NCBI GenBank assembly: GCA_002694685.1
Contig: NZMW01000004.1
Span: 124,001 to 188,000, forward strand
Direction of reading: 5' to 3'
DNA: 64,000 bases
Source of the DNA: Balneola sp.
GTDB lineage: Bacteria > Bacteroidota > Rhodothermia > Balneolales > Balneolaceae
Position 1 is the stretch's first letter, and each line of letters starts with the position of its first letter. The translations under genes and the position numbers were made by a program. The notes below the pieces were generated by a model, which was not told the origin of the DNA, did no database searches, and saw only the letters and a program-made list of their open reading frames with translations. Positions 56,053 to 64,000 of the stretch are shown here, in pieces.

Positions 56053-57408
56053 TCACAATTTGTTTACTTCGTCTTTGAAAATTTTCCCGCGGTGTTCGTA
56101 ACTGTCAAACATATCGAAAGAAGCACAAGCCGGACTTAATAGCACGACTTCTCCTCGTTTGGCACCCTTTTGAGCAGCTCGTACAGCTCCGCCCATGGTT
56201 TCAACACGTACAAAGTTGGGAGCCACATTTCCGAGTTGTTCTTCAACGCGATCTTTAGATTCACCAATAGCGATTACGGTATGAACCTTTTCGCGAATTT
56301 GGGATTCCAGCTCGCTGTAATCATTTCCTTTGTCGCGGCCCCCTAAAATCAGGGTAACAGGGACATGGAAACTATCCAGTGCAAACCATACGGCATTCAC
56401 GTTGGTCGCCTTGCTGTCGTTGATGTATTTCACGCCATCTACTTCCCGAGCCATTTCAAGCCTGTGTTCAACACCGGTAAAGCTTTTCAGGCTTTCGCGG
56501 ATGGCTTCATTTTTAATTTCTGCAGCTCGGGCTGCCAATGCTGTGGCAAGGCCATTACTTAAATTGTGCCGGCCTCGTAATCCTATTTCTTCTACTGGCA
56601 TAAGTGGTTCTTCTTTGTCGTTGAATTTGAAGATGATATGATTGTCGCGAACAAACGCTCCTTCAGGGACTTCATTCGTATTTGAAAAAGCCCAAAGTTG
56701 GGGAGCAGATTGCTTTTGCTTTAGCTGTTCAACATGCTTTTGAATGATCGGGTCGTCATAATTAAAGATGAACCGATCATCCGCTGTCTGATTTTCTGTT
56801 ATCCTGAATTTAGCCGCGGCATATGCCTCAATACTATATTGATAGCGGTTCAGGTGGTCCGGAGTGATATTCAAAATCATACTCACGGACGGTTTAAAAT
56901 CTTTGATATGATCAAGCTGAAAACTGCTGACTTCAAGCAGGAAATCACCCTTATTGTTCTCAATTGTATCAGAAAAGGCTACACCAATATTTCCGGCAAG
57001 GGAATGATCTCGTTTAGCCGTACTCCAAACATGATCAAGCCAGTTTGCGACAGTTGTTTTACCGTTACTCCCTGTAACTGCAATAATATCCTGGTCAGTA
57101 AACCAGCCGGCAGCTTCAATTTCAGAAAACACTTCCTTTCCGTCATTAAAGTAATGCTGGATGATTGGTGATTCTGTTGGTACGCCAGGGCTCACAACTA
57201 CAAAATCAGCTGACTTCGCTTTTTCGGTGTGTCCATTTTCCTCATAAGGAATGTTGGCTTGATCCAATTTCTTTTTTCCATCTTCAGAAATCTGTCCGTA
57301 ATCAGATACAAAAATATCCGCTCCTTTTTTCTGAAGGAGGAGAGCAGCAGCAATGCCACTTTTGGCAGCGCCGATCACAACGATATGTGTGTTCTTAACT
57401 TCTCTCAT
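56053..57408 (-). CDS. murD: UDP-N-acetylmuramoylalanine--D-glutamate ligase
   Basis: Adds D-Glu. 451 residues from the ATG at 57408 (MREVKNTHIVVIG), which overlaps the mraY stop by 4 bases; the 18 extra codons upstream lie within mraY. ATP loop VTGSNGKTTVANWLDHV, NITPDHLNRYQYSIEAY, NDSKATNVNAVWFALDS and LSPACASFDMFDSYEHRGKIF are all typical. Full length. Confidence 0.97.
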   Translation of the reverse strand: MREVKNTHIVVIGAAKSGIAAALLLQKKGADIFVSDYGQISEDGKKKLDQANIPYEENGHTEKAKSADFVVVSPGVPTESPIIQHYFNDGKEVFSEIEAAGWFTDQDIIAVTGSNGKTTVANWLDHVWSTAKRDHSLAGNIGVAFSDTIENNKGDFLLEVSSFQLDHIKDFKPSVSMILNITPDHLNRYQYSIEAYAAAKFRITENQTADDRFIFNYDDPIIQKHVEQLKQKQSAPQLWAFSNTNEVPEGAFVRDNHIIFKFNDKEEPLMPVEEIGLRGRHNLSNGLATALAARAAEIKNEAIRESLKSFTGVEHRLEMAREVDGVKYINDSKATNVNAVWFALDSFHVPVTLILGGRDKGNDYSELESQIREKVHTVIAIGESKDRVEEQLGNVAPNFVRVETMGGAVRAAQKGAKRGEVVLLSPACASFDMFDSYEHRGKIFKDEVNKL

Positions 57409-58541
57409 CGGATTTTTAGCGTCAACAGACTTAGAATTCCCAGTAAAACCGTGATAATCCAAAACCGAACAACAATCTTCTGTTCAGGCCACCCTTTCTT
57501 TTCATAATGATGATGGATAGGGGTCATCAGGAATACCCGACGGCCTTCTCCATATTTTCGTTTGGTGTACTTGAAATAGGTTGTTTGAACAATCACGGAC
57601 AGCGTTTCGAAAAAGAACACGCCGCAAATAAAAGGCAGTAATAATTCCTTATGAAGCATCAGGCCCAGGGCACCAAAAGCTCCCCCAAGTGCAAGCGAGC
57701 CAGTATCGCCCATAAAAACGGAAGCCGGGTTGGTGTTATACCACAAGAACCCAATACAAGCCCCAATTAGTGAGGCAGCAAAAATGGTGAGTTCTCCGGT
57801 TCCGGGGAGATAGATAATGTCTAGGTATCCAGAGGAATCAACCCGGCCGGATACGTAAGCAAAAATCGCAAATACAATTCCACAAATGGCAGATGTTCCG
57901 GCGGCAAGCCCATCAAGACCGTCCGTAAGATTCGTAGCATTACTTACTGCGGTTATTACAAAAACAGCGACGCCGAGGTAAATCATCCAGCCCAAGGTAT
58001 CTCCGAAGTAGGCGTAATCAATGTTTACATTCTTCAGAAAGGGGACGGTAGAAAGTGAATTAAAGGTCTCAAAATCAGGGTGGAAGTACAGTACGGCTCC
58101 AACAACGAGGCCGACTATTACTTGTCCGGCAATCTTAAACCAACCGGCGAGTCCACTTTTATCTTTCTTGACTACTTTTATGTAATCATCAATAAAACCA
58201 ACAATACCCAGGGAGAGCACCACAAATACAATGAGCCAGCTGTAGACGCTTTCCATTTTCATCCATAGGAGTGCTGGAATTACAATAGCCAAAATAATAA
58301 TGACACCACCCATGGTTGGAGTTTCGCCTTTGGCAAGATGGCTGTCTAATCCAATGTCATCACGGATTACTTCACGCAATTGTAGCTTACTTAGCCAGTG
58401 AATGATTTTTTTACCCACAAAAAGGCTAATCAATAGGGAAGTAACAGCTGCAAGAGCGGTACGGGTAGAAATAAAAGCCACTGCTCCGGTTCCAGGAACA
58501 TTATAGGTGGTATCAAGCCATGTGAAGAGTTCGTGTAACAC
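57405..58541 (-). CDS. mraY: Phospho-N-acetylmuramoyl-pentapeptide transferase MraY
   Basis: Makes lipid I by linking the pentapeptide to undecaprenyl phosphate. 378 residues starting at GTG, whose G is also the last base of the murE stop. About ten TM helices. Conserved PTMGGVIIILAIV, SNATNLTDGLDGLA (catalytic Asp), FMGDTGSLALGG and TPIHHHYEKKGWPEQKIVVRFW, all intact. Confidence 0.98.
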   Translation of the reverse strand: MLHELFTWLDTTYNVPGTGAVAFISTRTALAAVTSLLISLFVGKKIIHWLSKLQLREVIRDDIGLDSHLAKGETPTMGGVIIILAIVIPALLWMKMESVYSWLIVFVVLSLGIVGFIDDYIKVVKKDKSGLAGWFKIAGQVIVGLVVGAVLYFHPDFETFNSLSTVPFLKNVNIDYAYFGDTLGWMIYLGVAVFVITAVSNATNLTDGLDGLAAGTSAICGIVFAIFAYVSGRVDSSGYLDIIYLPGTGELTIFAASLIGACIGFLWYNTNPASVFMGDTGSLALGGAFGALGLMLHKELLLPFICGVFFFETLSVIVQTTYFKYTKRKYGEGRRVFLMTPIHHHYEKKGWPEQKIVVRFWIITVLLGILSLLTLKIR

Positions 58542-60001
58542 TAATTCCCTCCCTTAGCTTTGGCCGTGAGAAATTCTTGTGCAATCTCGCGATCATCAAA
58601 GTGATGACGCTCACCATCTACTTCCTGATAATCTTCATGACCTTTTCCGGCAATCAGTATAATTTCATCCGCAGAAGCGTCTTCAATTGCTTTTTGAATG
58701 GCTTCCTTGCGGTCAGTGATGCTTTTTACATTTCCTAAATCATCAAAGCCATCTAGAATATCAGCGATAATTAAATCTGGATTTTCAGATCTGGGATTAT
58801 CACTGGTTACAATGATTTTGTCAGCAAAGGCCGCAGCGGCTTGAGCCATTTTCGGTCGTTTGCCGGAATCACGATCGCCACCGGCTCCAAAAATCACCGT
58901 TAGCTTTTGATGTTCATCCTTAACCGAAGAAAGGGTAGAGCAAACATTTTGAAGAGCGTCTGGTGTGTGGGCATAATCAACGATTACGACCGGCAGATTC
59001 GCTCCTTCAACAACAACAGGCTCCATTCGGCCTGCGGCTCCTTTTGCTTCGCCTAACGCTGTAGCAATATCTTTGGAAGCTAACCCGAGTGCTTTACAGA
59101 TCAGAAAGGCTTCACCTACATTATAGGCATTAAAGGCTCCTACTAAAGGACTTTCAATTTTTTCTCCATCAATAACAATGGTGATTCCTTCGGGAGAATT
59201 CTTCAGTATATGTGAAGATTCATTGCCAAAGCTTAGAAGTGATCTCTTTGCTTTGCAGTCTTTCATCATGAAATTACCTTGAGCATCATCTGTATTTACA
59301 ACTGCAGTTGATGATTCAGGGAGGTTATCGAATAATATCTTTTTAGCCTTGGAGTATTCATCCAGCGTTTCATGATAATCGAGATGATCCTGGCTTAAGT
59401 TCGTGAAAGCAGCTACTTCAAAATCGAAACCGGCAACCCGATCTTGATCTAAGGCATGAGATGAAACTTCCATCACTAAATACTCTGATCCAGCTTCAAC
59501 CATAGTTTTCATATCTCTGGCCAATTCAATAGGGTCAGAAGTAGTGAGCTTGCTGTCGAAAACGTCGTCTAAAATTCGTTTACTTACCGTTCCGAGTAGT
59601 GATGCTTTTTCTCCACAGGCACTCAAAACCTGATAAACAAGAGTAGCTGTTGTTGTTTTACCATTGGTACCGGTTATACCAATCACTTTTAAATCCTTAG
59701 CAGGATAATCAGCGAAAGCCTGAGCAAGAGGTCCAGCCAGCTTCTGTGTGTCTTCGACTTCTATAATGCAGACATCGTCTTCCGTGTAATACGATTCTTC
59801 ACAAATGATGACTTTAGCACCACGACCGATAGCATCTTCCAAAAACATATGCCCATCAACCTGAGTGCCGCGAATTGCGATAAAAACAGTTCCCTCTTTC
59901 ACATCACGAGAGTCGATGGCAAACGTAGTTATCTCTCCATCAAATTCTTTATTAGTGACGTGAAGCGGATTACAAATTTCTATGAGTTTATCTATCGTCA
60001 A
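58541..60001 (-). CDS. murE: UDP-MurNAc-tripeptide synthetase MurE (meso-DAP type)
   Basis: Adds the third amino acid of the stem peptide. 486 residues, TTG start right after ftsI. ATP loop GITGTNGKTTTATLVYQ, and the substrate-selecting loop SDNPRSENPD, whose D-N-P-R is the meso-diaminopimelate signature, so a DAP-type wall is expected. MurF, the next ligase, is absent from this cluster. Confidence 0.97.
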   Translation of the reverse strand: MTIDKLIEICNPLHVTNKEFDGEITTFAIDSRDVKEGTVFIAIRGTQVDGHMFLEDAIGRGAKVIICEESYYTEDDVCIIEVEDTQKLAGPLAQAFADYPAKDLKVIGITGTNGKTTTATLVYQVLSACGEKASLLGTVSKRILDDVFDSKLTTSDPIELARDMKTMVEAGSEYLVMEVSSHALDQDRVAGFDFEVAAFTNLSQDHLDYHETLDEYSKAKKILFDNLPESSTAVVNTDDAQGNFMMKDCKAKRSLLSFGNESSHILKNSPEGITIVIDGEKIESPLVGAFNAYNVGEAFLICKALGLASKDIATALGEAKGAAGRMEPVVVEGANLPVVIVDYAHTPDALQNVCSTLSSVKDEHQKLTVIFGAGGDRDSGKRPKMAQAAAAFADKIIVTSDNPRSENPDLIIADILDGFDDLGNVKSITDRKEAIQKAIEDASADEIILIAGKGHEDYQEVDGERHHFDDREIAQEFLTAKAKGGN

Positions 60002-62173
60002 TTATCGCTTGTCTGTTTGAGTGAGTAATTCCAATGATCTCGCTTTGCCGCGAACGGTTACGGTATATCCCTTTCGAAGCAGTTGTCCCTTTTTGGGATA
60101 CTGCGCAAATACGGTTCCTGAACCAATGATTTCAGTTTCAAGACCGCGTTCGGTAAGTAAATTTGTGGCCTGACGCATATTCATGCCAATCAGGTCTGGG
60201 ATTTCGGAGTAGCCGTCTTTTACTTTTGCACTATCAGAAGCAGCATAAGTTTCCGACAAAGTGAGAGAAATTTCTTGCCCAATGAGTATTTCTGTTCCGG
60301 CTTCAGGAGTTTGTTCTGTGATGTATCCTGATTTACCGTCTATTTCATAAGAAAGATTTAAACTGGTGAGGAGATTTTTTGCCTGTTTTTGAGTAAGTCC
60401 TTTCAGGAAGGGAACTTGAGCAAAGAGAGGTTCTTCATCTGCACTTCCTTTCATATTCTGCTGAATATTATTGTCTAACCCTGCAATACGCTTGGCAATG
60501 TTTCGGAAAATTGGAGCTGCTGTATATCCGCCGTAACCGCTTGTCTTAGGTTCATCAAGAAGAATAAAGCATACATATTGTGGGTCGTCTACAGGAAAAA
60601 ATCCAACAAAAGAACCTCGATAATTATTGGTATAGCGCCCCTTAACTACTTTTTTAGCCGTACCGGTTTTACCGGCAATTCGGAGCCCATTAACCTGCGC
60701 AAGATCACCGGTTCCAGAATCAGTAACTACACTTTCAAATACAGGATATAATTTCTCCAAAGTGGATGTTTTGGCAATTCGCCGAATTTCAACAGGCTCA
60801 TGCTTTGAAACTACTTCTCCATTTTTGTCCTCAATGCGCTCAACCAAATAAGGACGCATCATCCGGCCATCGTTTGCAAATGCCGCATAAGCCTGAGCAA
60901 TCTGCAGGGGAGTGGTTTGAATTTCATAACCGTGTGACATCCAGGGCAGCGTTACCAAACTCCATTCATAGGGTTTAGCAAGCCGGCCTTCAACTTCACC
61001 TGTAAGATCAATGTTTGTGCTCGATCCAAAACCCATATTGCGTGCATACTGATAGAACACTTCTTTGTCCATTCTCATAGCCAGTTCGGCTGTAGCGACG
61101 TTCGAAGATTTTTGAATTACTTCCTGGAAAGTCAGATTTCCGAGCGGGTCGTGATCTCTTAGGACTAAATCATGAATTACAACTTCGCCATTTTCAGGGG
61201 TTTCGATGATCTCGTCAAAATCAACAACACCTTGTTCTACTGCGGCGATTGCAGTTACCAGCTTAAAGGTGGAGCCGGGTTCAATCATATCAGAAATAGC
61301 AAAATTACGACGATTTTCTTCTTCAACGCTTCCCGGGTAATTAGGATCATAAGTAGGGTAATTCGCCAAAGCTTTAATAGCTCCTGTTCGGGGATCCATG
61401 ATGATGCCCGTTCCGTAATTAGCCAGATGTTTATCAACACCGGCTTTAAGTTCATCTTCCAAAATAGCCTGTAAGTAGGCATCTATAGTGGTGTGGAGTG
61501 AGTAGCCGTTGCGCGGAAGTTTTTTAGGAGCACCGACATATTCAAAAATTCTGTTAAAAGGATCACGACGAACCTGACGAACGCCATCTTCACCCTTTAG
61601 CTCATCATTATAATAGGCTTCAAGTCCAATTCGGCCATTGGTCTCATGATTTACAAAACCGAGTGCATGGGCTCCTAAAGACCCAAATGTATATTTCCGG
61701 CGGTAATTCTCTTCAAGGATAACTCCGTCTAAGTCAAGAGCTCTGATTTCATCTTTGGCAACAACAGAAAGATTTGTTTCCAATACGATGTATCGAGATC
61801 GAGAAGGAGCGGAATTGATTTTGGATCGATAAAATGAAACCGGCTTATTTGTTAAAGCAGCTAATTTGGTAGTCAGTAAAGCAACTTGTTCTTTAGGGAC
61901 ACCAACTTTCCCATCTACCGTTACTTTAGGATCAAAAGCGAGCTTATAATCTACAGCGTTAGTAGCTAATAGAGTGCCATTGGCATCATATATATTTCCA
62001 CGCTGGGCAGGAATAGGAATTTGATCGACCGCTTGTTTGCTCCAAAGCGCGCGAAGTTCTTCTCCTTCAAAGTAATTGATCCGGATTAACTGGAAACCCA
62101 GTGCGCAAGGGATGAGAAGTATCAACCCAAGAACGATAAACATTCGGCTTAATATGGCAGTGCGTTCATCCAT
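60002..62173 (-). CDS. ftsI: Septal transpeptidase (FtsI/PBP3) with two C-terminal PASTA domains
   Basis: 723 residues, one N-terminal TM (about 9-30), a pedestal domain beginning IPAQRGNIYD, then the transpeptidase. The active-site Ser lies in EPGSTFKLVTA at about residue 300, SSN in QKSSNVATAEL near 355, KTG in GKTGTAKK near 500. Two PASTA repeats close the protein (about 590-650 and 655-715, the second with IPDLIGMNMRQATNLL). A GGAG lies 9 bases before the start. The gene follows ftsL by 4 bases. Confidence 0.96.
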   Translation of the reverse strand: MDERTAILSRMFIVLGLILLIPCALGFQLIRINYFEGEELRALWSKQAVDQIPIPAQRGNIYDANGTLLATNAVDYKLAFDPKVTVDGKVGVPKEQVALLTTKLAALTNKPVSFYRSKINSAPSRSRYIVLETNLSVVAKDEIRALDLDGVILEENYRRKYTFGSLGAHALGFVNHETNGRIGLEAYYNDELKGEDGVRQVRRDPFNRIFEYVGAPKKLPRNGYSLHTTIDAYLQAILEDELKAGVDKHLANYGTGIIMDPRTGAIKALANYPTYDPNYPGSVEEENRRNFAISDMIEPGSTFKLVTAIAAVEQGVVDFDEIIETPENGEVVIHDLVLRDHDPLGNLTFQEVIQKSSNVATAELAMRMDKEVFYQYARNMGFGSSTNIDLTGEVEGRLAKPYEWSLVTLPWMSHGYEIQTTPLQIAQAYAAFANDGRMMRPYLVERIEDKNGEVVSKHEPVEIRRIAKTSTLEKLYPVFESVVTDSGTGDLAQVNGLRIAGKTGTAKKVVKGRYTNNYRGSFVGFFPVDDPQYVCFILLDEPKTSGYGGYTAAPIFRNIAKRIAGLDNNIQQNMKGSADEEPLFAQVPFLKGLTQKQAKNLLTSLNLSYEIDGKSGYITEQTPEAGTEILIGQEISLTLSETYAASDSAKVKDGYSEIPDLIGMNMRQATNLLTERGLETEIIGSGTVFAQYPKKGQLLRKGYTVTVRGKARSLELLTQTDKR

Positions 62174-62177
62174 CTGA

Positions 62178-62588
62178 TTACTCCTTTATGATGATGACTT
62201 TATCTGCCGGACCGCCGTTTACAAAGCCTTGTTCTTCGGCTTTACGGTAAATCTCCGCAGGACCAATCATTCGGTCATGGCGAAGTTTAAGCTCATCGTA
62301 TTGAGCCCGGGCGCGATTGTATTCTGCTTCCAGCGTCTGTACTTCTTCGAGAAGTTGCTGAGTAGCAAATACGTGGGTAAGATAGAGCAAACCTAATGCC
62401 CCGATGATGATACTTCCTACAATCACCTTCCAGGGTTTGACCTTGGGGAGGCCAATTTTAGTGCTTGCCTTACCCGTATGCTTTGCCTGACGTTTGTTTT
62501 TTGGGGAGGAAGATTTATTGTCGGGCAAAGATACTTTGCGAAGGTTTGGGCGAATGTCATGCTTTTTAAGTGGGGATTGCACGATCAT
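62178..62588 (-). CDS. ftsL: FtsL-like division protein
   Basis: 136 residues: basic cytoplasmic tail (about 1-53, Lys/Ser/Pro-rich), one TM (WKVIVGSIIIGALGLLYL, about 53-70) and a periplasmic coiled coil (EEVQTLEAEYNRARAQYDEL). Small bitopic coiled-coil proteins between rsmH and ftsI are FtsL. Sequence similarity is weak, and its position and topology decide the call. Overlaps rsmH by 4 bases. Confidence 0.85.
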   Translation of the reverse strand: MIVQSPLKKHDIRPNLRKVSLPDNKSSSPKNKRQAKHTGKASTKIGLPKVKPWKVIVGSIIIGALGLLYLTHVFATQQLLEEVQTLEAEYNRARAQYDELKLRHDRMIGPAEIYRKAEEQGFVNGGPADKVIIIKE

Positions 62589-63511
62589 GATCCGCCCCCT
62601 TCTACTTTTTCAGCAATCCGGAGTTTAGCGCTCCGGGATGCTGGATTTACGGAAACCTCTTCTTCTTTGGGGGTAATAACCTGTTTAGTAACAGGCGTTA
62701 TTGGGGATATCGGGTTTCCGTAAAAGTCTTTCTCAATTTTGCCTTCAAAGTTACCGGCTTTAAAAAAACGTTTAACAATGCGGTCTTCGAGGGAGTGGTA
62801 CGAAATAGCAACAATACGTCCGCCGGGCTTCAAAACTTCGAGCGATTCTTCCATCACTCGTTCCAACATATCCAGTTCGCGATTTACTTCAATGCGAATT
62901 CCCTGAAATACTCGTGCAAGAGATTTTATCTCATATCGCTTGTTCACGACTTCGGAAACAACTTTCTGTAATTCACCAGTTGTTTCGATAGGGCGGTTTT
63001 CAATAATTGCGCGGGCAATCGGGCGACTTTGTTTTTCTTCGCCGTAGTGAAAGATCACATCACGCAGCTTTTCGTACTCATATTCATTTACCACCTGATA
63101 CGCAGAAACTCCGGAAAGATTTCCCATCCTCATGTCGAGCGGACCATCTTCCTGAAAACTAAATCCCCGTTCCGCTTCCTTAATCTGATGAGTTGAAACA
63201 CCTAAATCTAATAGGATTCCGGCTATCTGACCGTGGGTTTGGGGAGGTAGAAGAGTGGCCAGATAGCCGAAATTTCCTTTTATGGGGATAAAGCGAGGGT
63301 CATTACCAATATTTGCTGAAGCAGCTTCAAGTGCTTCATCGTCTTGGTCGATACCATAAAGCCTTCCATCTTCGCCGAGGTGTTTTAAAATTTCTTTGGA
63401 ATGTCCACCACCTCCAAGAGTGCCATCTACATAGATGCCATCCTTGTCCGTGATGAGGCCCTCAACGGATTCATTTAATAAAACCGGGATATGTTGGTGA
63501 TATGTAGTCAT
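62585..63511 (-). CDS. rsmH: 16S rRNA C1402 N4-methyltransferase RsmH
   Basis: SAM-dependent methyltransferase acting on the ribosomal P site. 308 residues from the ATG at 63511 (MTTYHQHIPVLLNE), one base past the mraZ stop; another in-frame ATG at 63523 would overlap mraZ. Motifs: YVDGTLGGGGHSKEIL (SAM binding), GIDQDDEAL, LLDLGVSTHQ, ERGFSFQEDGPLDMRM, and AISYHSLEDRIVKRFF near the end. Confidence 0.97.
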   Translation of the reverse strand: MTTYHQHIPVLLNESVEGLITDKDGIYVDGTLGGGGHSKEILKHLGEDGRLYGIDQDDEALEAASANIGNDPRFIPIKGNFGYLATLLPPQTHGQIAGILLDLGVSTHQIKEAERGFSFQEDGPLDMRMGNLSGVSAYQVVNEYEYEKLRDVIFHYGEEKQSRPIARAIIENRPIETTGELQKVVSEVVNKRYEIKSLARVFQGIRIEVNRELDMLERVMEESLEVLKPGGRIVAISYHSLEDRIVKRFFKAGNFEGKIEKDFYGNPISPITPVTKQVITPKEEEVSVNPASRSAKLRIAEKVEGGGS

Positions 63512-63512
63512 C

Positions 63513-63980
63513 TCAAGCAACATCGGTTTCAGGATTATCTCCCATCACTTGTTCAAAAATTTCTTCAAAGGCTCCGTCGTCGAGGGCAGCATCAGCTTCC
63601 TCTAATTTAGCCGGGTCCCACACCTCTATATATTCACCCATTCCAAGGAATACCGCTTTGCCGTTGATGGCAGCATATTCTGTGAGGTCGGAAGGCAGGG
63701 CAATACGGTTTTGCTTGTCAAGGGACACGTCTTCCGCATAGCGCAGAAAATTTCTTTTAGCGAGTCGGCCTTTTTTGGTGAAGTTATTTATGCGGGATAG
63801 TTTTTCTTCAACATGAGACCACTCATCTTCGGGGTATAAATAAAGGCAGGATTCCTGACCGCGTACAATAGTAAAGCGTTCTTGTGCGGAAGGACTCAAA
63901 GATTTGCGTAACTTGGCAGGGAAGGCCACGCGGCCTTTGGCATCTATACTATGCTCGTATTGTCCTTTAAAACTTGGCAC
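63513..63980 (-). CDS. mraZ: Transcriptional regulator MraZ
   Basis: 155 residues with two SpoVT-AbrB-like (MraZ) domains: FKGQYEHSIDAKGRVAFPAKLR at the start and RYAEDVSLDKQNRIALPSDL in the second half. MraZ usually represses its own dcw operon by binding repeated TGGGN boxes upstream of its start, but only 20 bases of that upstream DNA lie in the window, so the boxes cannot be seen. First gene of the division cluster. Confidence 0.97.
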   Translation of the reverse strand: MPSFKGQYEHSIDAKGRVAFPAKLRKSLSPSAQERFTIVRGQESCLYLYPEDEWSHVEEKLSRINNFTKKGRLAKRNFLRYAEDVSLDKQNRIALPSDLTEYAAINGKAVFLGMGEYIEVWDPAKLEEADAALDDGAFEEIFEQVMGDNPETDVA

Positions 63981-64000
63981 GATATCCCTGCGTGATTTTA

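Overview
This is a 64-kb chromosomal window at roughly 40-45% GC by eye. It most resembles the Bacteroidetes/Balneolota side of the FCB group; a Balneola- or Gracilimonas-like marine bacterium is my inference. The support is a C-terminal type IX secretion sorting domain, a DUF3127 protein, a dcw cluster in Bacteroidetes-like order without murF, few Shine-Dalgarno sequences, and intergenic repeats of kinds common in that group. I see no rRNA, tRNA, CRISPR array, prophage or transposase.

Layout. 1-8 kb: the 5' three quarters of gltB, then hisF, a shortened adenylate-forming enzyme, a lipoprotein serpin, hisA and a SnoaL-like protein. 8-17 kb: a large secreted LamG adhesin-like protein, then an ABC ATPase, a large FtsX-type permease and an AttH/CrtC-like lipocalin protein, then hisE. 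17-25 kb: lepA, an unknown exported protein and lepB, a beta-propeller lipoprotein, two outer-membrane-like proteins and rlmN. 25-29 kb: an ECF sigma, one-TM anti-sigma and CpxP/CnrX-like sensor operon with a second CpxP-like gene upstream, then an aldo/keto reductase, a nucleobase deaminase and DUF3127.

29.8-37.2 kb holds a nearly complete C5-type tetrapyrrole operon, hemA-C-D-E-F-B-L. It runs from glutamyl-tRNA to protoporphyrinogen and lacks only the last oxidation and the chelatase. Its later gaps carry striking perfect palindromes. 37-48 kb is accessory: small cytosolic proteins, a beta-propeller, a Tat-exported GMC dehydrogenase pair, mutS2, a metallopeptidase-like lipoprotein bracketed by two 133-bp direct repeats, phzF, a TauE/SafE permease and an acyltransferase.

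48.2-64 kb is the dcw division and wall cluster on the minus strand: mraZ-rsmH-ftsL-ftsI-murE-mraY-murD-ftsW-murG-murC-ftsQ-ftsA-ftsZ, closed by a strong terminator. Most genes touch or overlap, but three gaps (murD/ftsW, ftsQ/ftsA, ftsA/ftsZ) hold inverted-repeat elements.

The best leads are the palindromes whose outer arms differ between copies yet stay self-complementary, the repeat-flanked HEXXH lipoprotein, the serpin with a predicted Thr-Ser reactive bond, the CnrYXH-like sigma module, and the SSB-like tail on DUF3127. No wholly new multi-gene system can be claimed from the sequence alone.
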